Below are positions 1-9,553 of a stretch of DNA of 64,000 bases, one piece after another. How positions within the stretch are numbered: the first letter of the stretch is position 1; each line of letters starts with the position of its first letter. The notes under the pieces are model-generated. The model saw only the letters and a program-made list of their open reading frames with translations. It made no database searches and was not told the origin of the DNA. The stretch comes from Serratia plymuthica NBRC 102599 (GTDB lineage: Bacteria; Pseudomonadota; Gammaproteobacteria; Enterobacterales; Enterobacteriaceae), in NCBI RefSeq assembly GCF_001590925.1, contig NZ_BCTU01000033.1, forward strand, positions 1 to 64,000, written 5' to 3'. The translations under genes were made by a program, and so were the position numbers.

Positions 1-2248
1 TCGGCGTTGGTGTCACCGTCGGAGCCGGCGTTGTCGTCTCCGTTGGGGCAGGCGTTGTCGTCTCCGTTGGGGCAGGCGTTGCCGTCTCCGTTGAGGTCGG
101 CGTTGGTGGTTTAGGCGTAGGCAGCGGTGGTAGAGGAATAGTTACCCCTAACAGGCCGCGAATCTGCGGCATTCCCGGCAGACCAATCATGCCGCCGCCG
201 CCACCGCCGCCGCCGCCGCCACAGTTGCTGCCGCAATCGCCCGGGTTGATATCCACCTCGCCGCCCTGGATAACGACCTTACTAGAACCGATAATTTTGA
301 TTTTACTCGCAGAGATGATCAACTCACCGCCTGCGGTGAAGGTCATCGCACCACCGGCTACCATGGTGCTTGCGCCCCCAACGGCAAGAGAGTGGTAGCC
401 ACCAACGTTGACCTGGTGGGCTCCGCCAACGGAAAGAGAGTGATATCCCCCTACGGTTGTCATAAATGCGCCGCCCACATTGATCCCTTTGGCTCCGATA
501 ACGTTATCGCTCTGGCATCCGCCAACCTGGATAGCCAGCGCCGCCCCAATCATGGCATTGCTGTTACCGACCACGTGAGACATATAGTTCGCACCAACGA
601 ACAGTTTTCGCGACACACCAACGTTAACGTTGGAATTCAGACCAATGGTCTGGTCTTCGTTGTGCTTGGTAAGGCGGCTCATATTCCGCTCTGCCTGTTC
701 CCAATACTGCTCAAGGCCCGGCTTATCTTCAAAACGAATGCCGTTAAAATTACTGCGCCCCCCGCCGACGGTGCGGCTAATCAGCCCACTTTGCGTCGCA
801 TTAACGGGCAGATCCCACGGTGGCATAGTGACGTTGTTGTAAAGGCTGCCGGTAATCAACGGCCTGTCAGGATCGCCATTGATAAAATCAACAATCACTT
901 CATGCCCGATACGTGGAATGTAAATCCCGCCGAAATTATTCCCCGCCCAGGCCTGGCTGACTCGCAACCAGCAAGAGTCCGACTCGCGGTTTTTACCGTA
1001 GCGATCCCAAAGGAAACGCACTTTTACCCGGCCGTATTCATCCGTCCAGATCTCCTCCCCCGGAGGACCAACGATAATGGCAGTTTGCGGACCGCTGGTT
1101 TTGGGCTTATCCACACTCATCGGATGGCGGTAAATTTTAGTGGTCGGTTGAACGGTAAAATCGCACTTGTAGCGGAATTCATCCCGCGATGCCAACTGGT
1201 CTACTTCCTCTACGACCAGGTGACTGCGTAGCACCATATATTCACGGTTAGCCTTATCAACGGGATAGTTCACCAGTTTGAAATCGCAGCCGCAGGCAAT
1301 ACCACGCAGTTCTCCGGAGCCTTCACAACGTGAACCTAAAGCTCCCCGTTCCTCCATACGAACGCGCGCCAGTTGCTCGCCGATATTTGGCTGTTCATAA
1401 TCACCTGGCCAGTGGAATATCTCCATCTGGTTAAAACTGGTCTTACGCGGCTTACTGTCCAGCGCCATAATATCCGCGCGTGATTTGGTAAAATCATAGT
1501 CATTGGTAACCCATTTCCCGGAAGTGATGGTCTCCTGGAAATGAAACTGACTGATGTATTCCTGATCCATCTTCGGACGATCGGGGGCATACTGAATATC
1601 GTGGTAGGCTTCACTCGGGAATCGCTTATGCGCACCAACGTTATCAACTAAAATCAGCTTGTGATTTCTTCCGCTGTGCTCGAAAAACCAGTAAATCCCC
1701 CACTCTTCCATTAAACGCTCAATGAAATCGAAATCCGTTTCCCCATACTGAACCTGGAAATCGAGCAGGGGATAGCTTCCCGCCAGACGTTTTTCAAAAA
1801 GAAAGTTATAATCACCCAGCACTTCGTCAATAATATCCACCACGGATTTTTGTTGGAATATTTTGAAATCTGAAGTTAATTCTGCAAGATGAAGCCAGGG
1901 ACGAATAATAAACTCATAAAGCGCCTGATAACCGTCACGCCCCACATAACGGGCTTTCTGTACCATGCCAGAAATTTCGCGAACATCTTTGCCAATCCCA
2001 ACAAGATCGCCCAAGCCGTTGCCATCAAGTTCAATTTCAACAGTCATCTCTTTGCCGATCAAAGATTTCAGATCGACATTTGACGCCGCCTGCCAGGGAA
2101 TAAGTGGATCAGCAGGCGTTTTAGCAGTAATCACATAGGAATAAAGCGAAGAAAGTGACTCTTCACCCTCCAGCTTTGAGATTACCAACGCCGGCACGCC
2201 AAGCAAAACCGGCATCGCCGAGCTGCTTAATTTAATAGTACGTGACAT
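1..2248 (-). CDS. vgrG: VgrG T6SS spike protein with Pro/Thr-rich C-terminal extension (partial)
   Basis: Trimeric gp27/gp5-like spike that tips the Hcp tube and carries effectors. From the ATG at 2248 (AGGTG ribosome site upstream) the frame stays open for 749 codons to the left edge, so the 3' end is missing. Visible in order: a gp27-like N-terminal half with YGETDFDFIERL, a gp5-like OB segment (DEYGRVKVRFLWDR), WLRVSQAWAG, then beta-helix repeats of the VGGxHxxxVGG kind around residues 580-650. These are followed by a run of ten glycines (codons at 191-220) and a Pro/Thr-rich tail with an eight-residue repeat, TETTTPAP. Plain VgrG proteins end soon after the beta helix, so this one probably has a linker leading to an extra domain beyond the window. 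It is the last gene seen in the leftward T6SS operon, 27 bases after its neighbour. Confidence 0.93.
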   Translation of the reverse strand, partial: MSRTIKLSSSAMPVLLGVPALVISKLEGEESLSSLYSYVITAKTPADPLIPWQAASNVDLKSLIGKEMTVEIELDGNGLGDLVGIGKDVREISGMVQKARYVGRDGYQALYEFIIRPWLHLAELTSDFKIFQQKSVVDIIDEVLGDYNFLFEKRLAGSYPLLDFQVQYGETDFDFIERLMEEWGIYWFFEHSGRNHKLILVDNVGAHKRFPSEAYHDIQYAPDRPKMDQEYISQFHFQETITSGKWVTNDYDFTKSRADIMALDSKPRKTSFNQMEIFHWPGDYEQPNIGEQLARVRMEERGALGSRCEGSGELRGIACGCDFKLVNYPVDKANREYMVLRSHLVVEEVDQLASRDEFRYKCDFTVQPTTKIYRHPMSVDKPKTSGPQTAIIVGPPGEEIWTDEYGRVKVRFLWDRYGKNRESDSCWLRVSQAWAGNNFGGIYIPRIGHEVIVDFINGDPDRPLITGSLYNNVTMPPWDLPVNATQSGLISRTVGGGRSNFNGIRFEDKPGLEQYWEQAERNMSRLTKHNEDQTIGLNSNVNVGVSRKLFVGANYMSHVVGNSNAMIGAALAIQVGGCQSDNVIGAKGINVGGAFMTTVGGYHSLSVGGAHQVNVGGYHSLAVGGASTMVAGGAMTFTAGGELIISASKIKIIGSSKVVIQGGEVDINPGDCGSNCGGGGGGGGGGMIGLPGMPQIRGLLGVTIPLPPLPTPKPPTPTSTETATPAPTETTTPAPTETTTPAPTVTPTP
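3..98. repeat. 24-bp tandem repeat (four units) in the vgrG tail
   Basis: Units start at 3, 27, 51 and 75. The units at 27 and 51 are identical, the one at 75 differs at a few bases and the one at 3 is more diverged. Each encodes eight residues of the Thr/Pro linker, so unit gain or loss would keep frame and change linker length. Confidence 0.85.
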
Positions 2249-2275
2249 ATAATCACCTGATGCTTTGTGAATATC

Positions 2276-2968
2276 TTAGAATGACGCGTTAGGCGATTTA
2301 GCCTCAGCGCGTCGTAACGGAATTCTCTGTGAATCCAATATGTTCCTGTGCCGACTTTGCCGCCAAATCCAGATACCCGCCTCCTGCTGAACACAGCCAG
2401 GCCAGTTTTTCCACGGCATAACCTCGACACCATCACTGCTGCGAATGTGAAAGTCTTCCTGTGCCCCCTCCCTGAGTAACACCTGAGAATGATTTTTAAA
2501 GCGCCAGGCAGGCGTCAAGGCAAAAGACTCCCAAAAAGGGGAGTAAGCTCGTTTTAATGCTTTGACCCATTGCCATAGCGGCCGCCAGTTTTTTTCTACC
2601 AGATCATTTTTCTGCACATTATTTAAAATCCGCGCAGCCCAGAAAGTCAGTGGGAATTCAGCGCGCATATTTCTCTGCAGCCACTGATAAGACACTGCGC
2701 TATATACGACAGCGAGTGATTCCTCTCCCTGCTCACCGCGAAAGACCATAAACGCACCGGCGTAGTTATATTTACCCCGTAGCGCTGAAGAAGAAATAAC
2801 AAAGCACCACGGATAGTTTTCTGGTAAATAACCCTCTAGCATTAAGGAGCCTATGTTTGGAAGTATTTGTTGGGTAATAATGGAGCGCACCTCTCGCTGC
2901 CTCCTACCCAACCTGCGAAATAGGCCTACACGTGATTCATCAACAAGTAAATACAGGCGTAGCGACAT
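2276..2968 (-). CDS. T6SS-associated protein of unknown function, between tssM and vgrG
   Basis: A 230-residue protein encoded 29 bases after tssM and 27 bases before vgrG on the same strand, so very probably co-transcribed and T6SS-related. No signal peptide or membrane segment is apparent. It is rich in Trp and aromatic residues (WQWVKALKRAYSPFWESF near residue 140) and ends in a basic tail. I do not recognise a catalytic motif. Two short strings, FPLTFWAAR and FALTPAWRF, vaguely recall TagF-type T6SS accessory proteins, but the TagF N-terminal GxxGKLPxxGDF motif is absent, so I do not assign it. An adaptor, accessory factor or effector chaperone for the extended VgrG would fit the position; this is inference only. 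Confidence 0.75.
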   Translation of the reverse strand: MSLRLYLLVDESRVGLFRRLGRRQREVRSIITQQILPNIGSLMLEGYLPENYPWCFVISSSALRGKYNYAGAFMVFRGEQGEESLAVVYSAVSYQWLQRNMRAEFPLTFWAARILNNVQKNDLVEKNWRPLWQWVKALKRAYSPFWESFALTPAWRFKNHSQVLLREGAQEDFHIRSSDGVEVMPWKNWPGCVQQEAGIWIWRQSRHRNILDSQRIPLRRAEAKSPNASF

Positions 2969-2997
2969 AGTTCCCTCTAGCGTATGGTTGCCACTTT

Positions 2998-5900
2998 TTA
3001 ATCATCGCCAGGGCAGCGGAAATCTTTCAGCAAATCCATAGCAAGTCTGTCTTTGAAATTCAATCCGGAGACCTCTATACGCGCTCGGCGCAAGTCCAGA
3101 TCGTAAACCAAGACCGTTTCCCCTGAGTCGGTATAAACAATATCTCTGGCACTATCCAACCAGCGGAATAATGACCACGGGCCACTAAACGTCAGCGCAG
3201 AAGACCCAAAAGTGACACGCGGGGTAGCATTAAACGTAATTCTCGATGCCATGCGCGATGCAGGCCAGGTTACCGGTGTGGGTGATACCGGCCAGTGTGC
3301 GTAATTCACCTGTTTACCGTCGAAATTCATATTCAGTTGAGTAATCACCGGATCCAGATAAGGAACGGAGACCTCAAAAGCGAGCGCTAGTTTCCGGCCA
3401 CCCTCCCCCTGGAAGAAGGCATCGCGAATGTCTACCACACGCTCGAAAACATCCAGCATATCCGCATAGCTGTCATCCGTATCGCCTTTGTAGCGCCACG
3501 GATGAGAGGAGGTATCCACTTTATCCGCCAGATTTTTCTTGAAGTATTCATCTGCCAATCCGCCCGCTGCAAAGAAACGCTCAAAGTCAGCCAACTTCAC
3601 CTCTCGCTGACTATCAGCAAACGGATAACGCCCTGCCAGCGTAGTGCGGCATACCCGGCCAAGAGAGTCTTCGATGCCTTCATTACTTTTGGCAATAGCT
3701 TCACGGCTGGCTCGACGATAGGCATCATCCAGCAGCGGGCCGATCAGGTTAGGCAACGGATCGGGCCAGGTTTGAGATTCCGCGCTAATGTTCAGAGCCG
3801 TATTTGACAACGCCATCGAGTTACCGTTTTTCAACGCATCGTCATAAATGACGAACAACGTGTACTGTTCGCTCAATGCTCCCATTAGCTTGTTCAACTC
3901 CGAACCTCCCGATGCCAGACGTTCATTTCCCGCCGGCTCGTTGCTGCCGGTGACGAATTCGCGCAACGGGGCAAAATGATTATCTACCCGCTCTCTTAGC
4001 AGCTTCTTTTCCGCCGCGGCCCAGGCGAGATTCACTTTGGCTACCGCGTTTAAGATCTGTCCCTTATTATTGACGTTATCGAGCAACGATTTACCCTCCT
4101 TTCCCACCAGCGTGGTTTCCGCTACGGCGCGGCGTACCAGGTTAGCGAGTGGAGAATCCGCCGAACTCAACGTCCGCAGCATGTAAACATCCGCAGCTAC
4201 CCCGGCCGTGCCGTAGTTCAGTTGCAGAACATCCGTTTTAATGCGGATGTTGCTCAAAAACTCTTGCCAGTGTCGGGTGTACTCATCCAGGTAGAGCGCC
4301 AGGATCTGCTGTTGAACCGGGTTAACCAGCACGCCGTTGTCCGCGACTTTCACCGGAGGCAGCGAGGCGTTGTCGCTTCCTTTGCCCAGAACCCAGGCAT
4401 CCTCACGTTCTAGCCACATCAGGCCTAGATCCATTTTTTTTTTAAATAGCTCGTAATAGCCCGCCCGGGTAAACAGGCCTGGGATGGACGTCGTACCCCT
4501 TTCGTCTGCCAACGAAAAAAGCTCGCCGCCCCGCGATTTTGCCATCGCGCTGAGCGTCAAATCGGCCGGAGCATCCTGCGCCGCCGAGTCCTTGATGCGT
4601 TCGTAAAGGCGACTGGCCTGGTCCTGACGCTCCAGCATCGCCCGCGCATATTTCACCAGCCCCTCATCCGCAGCCTGGCCATAACGCCGCCACTCGGGCG
4701 AGGCAAAGAGATTCGTCAGATGCGAGACGAAGGTACTGCGCTCTTCGTAAGGCTGGAGCTTACCGTTCATTTCCCACAGTCCGGTGATGCCGTTGATCAT
4801 ATATTTCTGATCGAACTTCCCTTGAGCAAACACCTGTAGATAAAGCTTTAGTCGGCCATAAATCTGCTCTGACTTACCGTTATCAATCGCTTCCTGCAGC
4901 GCCTGGGTTGCCTGCTGCTCAATCTGTGGCAGCAAGAGCCTCTGAAGGAAGAACTGGTACAGCGAGTCTGAAGCATTCACCACATCCGTACCGGTATACA
5001 GGCCATAGCGCCACTCCATAGCCGGGTTGAAAATATCCAGCGTGCCGTATTCCGGAAGATACTGTGACAATGTCAGCAGGCGGGGAAGCAGCTTGTCATT
5101 GGAGGTTTTGACAAAACGGTTAACTTCGGTGCTCAGTGCGCCAACCTTTGTCTCCACGGCATCCAGATACTCAGTATTGTGACGGTAGCTGTTATAGAAG
5201 CCATTCAACAGGATAAAGGCCACAAAGAGACATAGCGTATGTCCCAGAAAACGCTGCAGGCGATACTTCGATTCGTTAGCCAGATTATGACGCGCCAAAT
5301 CAACGTCTTTTACGATGACGTCGCTGAACAGCTGTTTAAGGAAATACTGCCGGCCGTAGGACACATCGTTGATAAGAAAATCACGATCGCCTTGCAGGGC
5401 AGCCAAGGAGGCCGTTGCCGTCGGGGTTTTATTCTCAACGTAATTGAACCATTTGCGCATAATGCTCTGGTTATTCAGCAGACTAAAGTCAACCGGCTGA
5501 TGGCTACTTGAGAAATAAATGCCGCGCAACAGGGTATAGCTCTGCGTTTCATCGTAACGGGAGGCAAAAAAGATGTTGTTAACCACTTCGGCTACCATGC
5601 CGGAAAGCAGGTGAAAATCCTGAGGCAACGCATACATTTTCTTGCGATCGCGATTGTCATACTCTTCCTGCTGACGCACGATCATCTCCCGCTCGATACG
5701 CTCTTCAAGCAACAAAAACTCTTCTTTTATCTGGTCATGCAGCTCAGACACGGAAGTGGTTCTGCCATTACCATACGGGAAAGTGCACCCCCAAATCTGT
5801 TCACGCTCCTTCTCGGTCAGGATCCTGAAATACTCCGCAAACCCTGGCAGTTGATCTAGCTTGGTGACCAACACATACACCGGGAAACGTACGCCCAGCG

Positions 5901-6825
5901 TCTGACGTAAATCGTCCACTCTGGCGCGCAGGCTGGCGGCCAGCTCAAACAGCTCCGCTTTGTTGCGCCCCATGACATCGGCGGCGGAAAACGTGATCAC
6001 TGCGCCATTCAGCGCTTTGACCGGGCGGTGCTTTTTAAGGGCTTTGAGCATCGCACGCCATTCGTTGAGATGCTTTCCTGGCTCACTAACATATTTCCCA
6101 GAGGTATCGATATAGATGGCATCATTGGCAAACCAACATTCGCAATTACGCGTCTGCGGCGCTGATTTACCGACCTGGTTAAGCTGTTCCGGCAGCGGGA
6201 AGTTCTGCCCGGAAGCCAGAATAGCAGACGTCTTCCCGGCATTTTCGGTGCCGAGAATCATGTACCAAGGCAGAATATCAAGCGGCTTACGCGCCAGAAA
6301 CACGCGCTGGAAAAAGGAGAGGTTGCTGCGATTTTTATTAACGTAATCGACCGCATTACCGATAGCGGAGACGACTTCAGAGGTGTCATTCTCCTCTGCT
6401 GGAGCTTTATTACGGACAAATTTATCGAGCAGCGCCGGGTTATCTTTTAACGCCAGCAACAGCAGCCACAGACCATACAGCAGTGTAATCAGCAATATAG
6501 CTGCGATAACTGCCAGTCTGACGCTGATCGGCGCTAACGGGTGTTTTTCCCCCACCAGCAAGAAGGGGCCAAGAACCCAGACCAGTACGCAAAGCGCAGC
6601 GGTAATGACAATGAAGACCGGCCAACGCAACCAGCAGCTCACCAGGCAAAACACCGCCAGCAGGATGAAGATAATACGCGATTCAATGCTCAGCAAAGGA
6701 CGCGACTCACCAAATCCAAAGAATGGCCCAAGGAACCAGATAGCGGCGACCAATAGTCCAATACAGCACACTATCAGCAGCGCCTTCAGAAACCGCGCCG
6801 CGAAGACTCTATTAAAATAAGACAT
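2998..6825 (-). CDS. tssM: TssM (IcmF) inner-membrane T6SS subunit
   Basis: Large membrane-complex subunit that links TssL in the inner membrane to the TssJ lipoprotein. 1275 residues, somewhat longer than the roughly 1100-1200 usual for the family. Hydrophobic segments lie near residues 14-36, 50-64, 69-92 and 103-126, followed by a cytoplasmic NTPase-like domain with a Walker A motif GTENAGKT (about 192-199). Another membrane segment lies near residue 530, and a long periplasmic part ends in FRCPGDD. It starts 11 bases after the tssL stop. Odd point: codons 795-797 are AAA AAA AAA followed by ATG, giving ten consecutive A on the coding strand (4434-4443). Adding or losing one A meets a stop within about a dozen codons in either case, producing a protein of about 800 residues. 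Confidence 0.97.
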   Translation of the reverse strand: MSYFNRVFAARFLKALLIVCCIGLLVAAIWFLGPFFGFGESRPLLSIESRIIFILLAVFCLVSCWLRWPVFIVITAALCVLVWVLGPFLLVGEKHPLAPISVRLAVIAAILLITLLYGLWLLLLALKDNPALLDKFVRNKAPAEENDTSEVVSAIGNAVDYVNKNRSNLSFFQRVFLARKPLDILPWYMILGTENAGKTSAILASGQNFPLPEQLNQVGKSAPQTRNCECWFANDAIYIDTSGKYVSEPGKHLNEWRAMLKALKKHRPVKALNGAVITFSAADVMGRNKAELFELAASLRARVDDLRQTLGVRFPVYVLVTKLDQLPGFAEYFRILTEKEREQIWGCTFPYGNGRTTSVSELHDQIKEEFLLLEERIEREMIVRQQEEYDNRDRKKMYALPQDFHLLSGMVAEVVNNIFFASRYDETQSYTLLRGIYFSSSHQPVDFSLLNNQSIMRKWFNYVENKTPTATASLAALQGDRDFLINDVSYGRQYFLKQLFSDVIVKDVDLARHNLANESKYRLQRFLGHTLCLFVAFILLNGFYNSYRHNTEYLDAVETKVGALSTEVNRFVKTSNDKLLPRLLTLSQYLPEYGTLDIFNPAMEWRYGLYTGTDVVNASDSLYQFFLQRLLLPQIEQQATQALQEAIDNGKSEQIYGRLKLYLQVFAQGKFDQKYMINGITGLWEMNGKLQPYEERSTFVSHLTNLFASPEWRRYGQAADEGLVKYARAMLERQDQASRLYERIKDSAAQDAPADLTLSAMAKSRGGELFSLADERGTTSIPGLFTRAGYYELFKKKMDLGLMWLEREDAWVLGKGSDNASLPPVKVADNGVLVNPVQQQILALYLDEYTRHWQEFLSNIRIKTDVLQLNYGTAGVAADVYMLRTLSSADSPLANLVRRAVAETTLVGKEGKSLLDNVNNKGQILNAVAKVNLAWAAAEKKLLRERVDNHFAPLREFVTGSNEPAGNERLASGGSELNKLMGALSEQYTLFVIYDDALKNGNSMALSNTALNISAESQTWPDPLPNLIGPLLDDAYRRASREAIAKSNEGIEDSLGRVCRTTLAGRYPFADSQREVKLADFERFFAAGGLADEYFKKNLADKVDTSSHPWRYKGDTDDSYADMLDVFERVVDIRDAFFQGEGGRKLALAFEVSVPYLDPVITQLNMNFDGKQVNYAHWPVSPTPVTWPASRMASRITFNATPRVTFGSSALTFSGPWSLFRWLDSARDIVYTDSGETVLVYDLDLRRARIEVSGLNFKDRLAMDLLKDFRCPGDD
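4434..4443 (-). repeat. A10 homopolymer in tssM, candidate slippage site
   Basis: Ten T on the + strand, ten A in the tssM coding strand (K795-K797 and the A of M798). With one A lost, the codons after the tract read TGG ATC TAG. With one A gained, a TGA follows after about ten codons. Both would truncate TssM in its periplasmic part. Confidence 0.8.
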
Positions 6826-6836
6826 TGTTGCTCTCG

Positions 6837-8204
6837 TTAATACGTGACAAAAAACTCTACGCGGCGATTCTTCGCGCGCCCCTGAGGAGTGGCATCGGAG
6901 GCCAGCGGCTGGTTATTCCCAGCCCCTTTAACTTTCACCTTGCTCTCAGGCAATCCTGCCGCAATGAAATAGCGGGCCACTTCCGCCGCACGTTTTTCCG
7001 ACAGCACAACGTTATTGGGCAATCCCGGTCGGTCAATGGGCGTTGCATCAGAATGGCCAACAATAACGATATCCCCGCTGACGCGGCGAACCTCCCGGGC
7101 CACACGTTCGATGACCTTCACCATTTCCGGCTGGACCTTGGTCGAGCCTGATAAAAACAACGAATCGCCCTTCAGCACGACTTTGCTCTGTTTTTGGGTT
7201 TCATCAACGCTGAGCAACTGCTGCTGAATTTCGTTACGAAGTAAAATGGCCAGCCTCAGACGCATTTTCATCTGCGGCGTGGTCGCATTAATGTTTTGCA
7301 TCGCGTAGATATCATTGGTAATGCGATCGCCACGCACGGACAGCCAGTACTTGCACCAGATAAAAGCGGAAACCACCAAGACGCCCGCGCACATCGCAGT
7401 CAGCCTTACCGGAACGATCAGTTTCTCGCGCCGCGCCGAGCCATATGGCTGCATTCCATGCGGCGACAGTACCGGCTGGGTGGTATCGCGGGTACTTTGA
7501 ATCAGGGTCAGCAGGCGCTGACGGATTTTTGTCAGTTGGCGATCGCCATCTTCAATGATGCTATAGCGCCCCTCGAAACCTAACCCAAGAATGAGCAACA
7601 GCACCTCGAGCACATCTGCAAACTCAGTGGGGTTCATGGAAAGACGACCGATAAGCAGGAAGAATTTGTTCCCGCCATCGTTGTCCCCCTCAAAATGGTT
7701 CAACAGGTTGCTCTGCGACCAGCCGGATTCCAGCCCCCACGGCGCGGTATGCGCCGCTTCGTCAAGCGCAGTACAGAGGCAATAACGAACTATCGCCATC
7801 TTTTTCCACGGGATGTTCACTTCGTCGCAGACAATACTGAACAGATTGATCTGGCTTTTAAGCGTATTTTTCAGGATCTCGACGTGGGAAATGTCGGTAA
7901 TCTGCTCCGGCATATCGCTAAGCGCACGCAGCAGGGGCTGAGCCGCCTCCAGCAGCGGATTCTCAGCCTTGCTCACTTTCAGCATTCGCTGCTGTACGCT
8001 CTCGCTTTTCAATACCCGCTCATTTTTGTACGACTTATCGTCAACGCCAGGCACTGCGCTCTGGCTAGCCTGAGTGATGGCAGGCTCCTGAATCCAGTCA
8101 CCCTGCTCATCAAGAAGGAATTTTCCCTGCGCTTGCGGAGAGTTTGTTTCCTCGAGAGCGTGTTCGGAAGAAGCCGCTGCCTGCTGGCTAATATCGTCTT
8201 TCAT
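6837..8204 (-). CDS. tssL: TssL (DotU/IcmH) with C-terminal OmpA-like peptidoglycan-binding domain
   Basis: T6SS membrane-complex subunit. 455 residues: a DotU/IcmH cytoplasmic domain (around 80-240, with CTALDEAAHTAPWG and the phenylalanine-rich FFLLIGRL), one membrane segment (about 263-288), then a periplasmic OmpA-like domain (about 340-455). That domain carries IVIVGHSDATPIDRPG and ends in NRRVEFFVTY, the usual peptidoglycan-anchoring signature. This is the evolved TssL type that carries its own anchor. It overlaps the tssK stop by one base (TGATG), pointing to translational coupling, and is followed by tssM. Confidence 0.97.
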   Translation of the reverse strand: MKDDISQQAAASSEHALEETNSPQAQGKFLLDEQGDWIQEPAITQASQSAVPGVDDKSYKNERVLKSESVQQRMLKVSKAENPLLEAAQPLLRALSDMPEQITDISHVEILKNTLKSQINLFSIVCDEVNIPWKKMAIVRYCLCTALDEAAHTAPWGLESGWSQSNLLNHFEGDNDGGNKFFLLIGRLSMNPTEFADVLEVLLLILGLGFEGRYSIIEDGDRQLTKIRQRLLTLIQSTRDTTQPVLSPHGMQPYGSARREKLIVPVRLTAMCAGVLVVSAFIWCKYWLSVRGDRITNDIYAMQNINATTPQMKMRLRLAILLRNEIQQQLLSVDETQKQSKVVLKGDSLFLSGSTKVQPEMVKVIERVAREVRRVSGDIVIVGHSDATPIDRPGLPNNVVLSEKRAAEVARYFIAAGLPESKVKVKGAGNNQPLASDATPQGRAKNRRVEFFVTY

Positions 8205-9550
8205 CAGCCCCTGATTCCCCAGAGTTCCATTTTCAAGCCGGGAAACTCACCGGCGATGTGCAGCGCCAACGCGCCTGTGGCCGAGATCCTCTCCCAGAAA
8301 GGTCCGTTTTTAAGCAACTCGAAATAGACATAACCCGTGCTGTAAGGAATTTGACGCGGCGGAACCGGCAACCCCTGCAGCACCAGCCCTGGCAAGTGCG
8401 AACGAACCAATTCATGCAACTGTTGCGGGGCGCTGATTTTGGCTTGTGCCTGAAACTGCTGCTGCAGGACATCCATTGGCATCTGCGCGTGCACGGCCAG
8501 CACCAGGTTCGAGAACGAACGCAATTCAGTAGGCAACATCGATGCCGACCAGACGCCATTGCCTTTGGCGTGCAGATCGATGAGCTGCCCTGCCCGTACC
8601 AGAATCTGATTAAGCAAGTCATTCACGTCATCCACCAGCGGACGAATAGAAGGATAAAGTCTGGCATGGTCATACCCCGGCGCACTTTTTGGGCGTCGGG
8701 TTTTGGTGCGGACAAAGGTCGACAGCTCCCCCGCCAACTTTGCCAATTCTTCATAAAGCACAATCGGTGGCAGCTCGGGGATATGACGCAGGTGATCGAG
8801 GATCGGCTCGTACTTGTTGAAAATTTGCAGCAGCAAATAGTCAACGATTTCCGCACTGGCACTGGCTTTGCCGTCTGAAGAGGACAGGCGACTCGCCAAC
8901 ATCTCTGCGCGCATTTTCACCAGCCCGTTAAGGTGCGTCAGCCATTCACTAAGCAGGGGGTTGGCCGCGTAGCCGGTCACTGGGGGAATATAATCCTCCA
9001 GATGCAACAACACGCTCCCGTCCGGCTGAATCGCCTTCACCCTGGTCAACGCCAGGCCGATCCAGGATTCGGTCATCTCCGCCTGCGAAACCAGTTTCAA
9101 TCTGAGTTTCGCAAGCTGTACCGGTTTCGGCCCCTGGCGAATAGAGTTGGTATCGCAAAGCTCGGCTTCCTGCGCACGAAAACGCGCCAGTGAACTGGCG
9201 TCGTGCTGGCTGAAAATGGTTTCATCGCTGTTATCAAGGCGCAGCGGCACGGCCAGATAGATGCTCTTACCCAGATGCTCAGGCAAAATCGTTAGCGGTT
9301 CCGGCAGGTCCGCGTGATCGGGGATGTCAAAAGGCGTGCCATCCGGTAATACACCGCGCGCGGAACGAAGAACCAATTTCCCATAGCTCAGCGCTTCACG
9401 GTCGATTTCGTATTGCGAGAATCCCCAGTAAAAAGGGCTCAGCGTCGATGCGCGTTTATGTGCGTAATATTCAAAATAACGTTCTTGCTGTTGAAAAAGT
9501 TGCGGGCGTAGAAACAACCCTTCACTCCAGACGACTTTATTCGTTCTCAC
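8204..9550 (-). CDS. tssK: TssK baseplate subunit
   Basis: Trimeric baseplate protein connecting the sheath baseplate to the TssL/TssM membrane complex. 448 residues, the usual family length. The N terminus carries the family pattern KVVWSEGLFLRPQLFQQQ, and the middle contains LARFRAQEAEL and HLEDYIPPV. No signal peptide or membrane span, as expected for a cytoplasmic component. It lies 3 bases after the tssJ stop and overlaps tssL by one base, in the standard tssJ-tssK-tssL-tssM order. Confidence 0.97.
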   Translation of the reverse strand: MRTNKVVWSEGLFLRPQLFQQQERYFEYYAHKRASTLSPFYWGFSQYEIDREALSYGKLVLRSARGVLPDGTPFDIPDHADLPEPLTILPEHLGKSIYLAVPLRLDNSDETIFSQHDASSLARFRAQEAELCDTNSIRQGPKPVQLAKLRLKLVSQAEMTESWIGLALTRVKAIQPDGSVLLHLEDYIPPVTGYAANPLLSEWLTHLNGLVKMRAEMLASRLSSSDGKASASAEIVDYLLLQIFNKYEPILDHLRHIPELPPIVLYEELAKLAGELSTFVRTKTRRPKSAPGYDHARLYPSIRPLVDDVNDLLNQILVRAGQLIDLHAKGNGVWSASMLPTELRSFSNLVLAVHAQMPMDVLQQQFQAQAKISAPQQLHELVRSHLPGLVLQGLPVPPRQIPYSTGYVYFELLKNGPFWERISATGALALHIAGEFPGLKMELWGIRG

Positions 9551-9553
9551 GGC

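Noticed and set aside
392-1231. 279-codon open frame on the + strand opposite vgrG
   Set aside because: The minus frame is a clear VgrG; the + frame has no family features.
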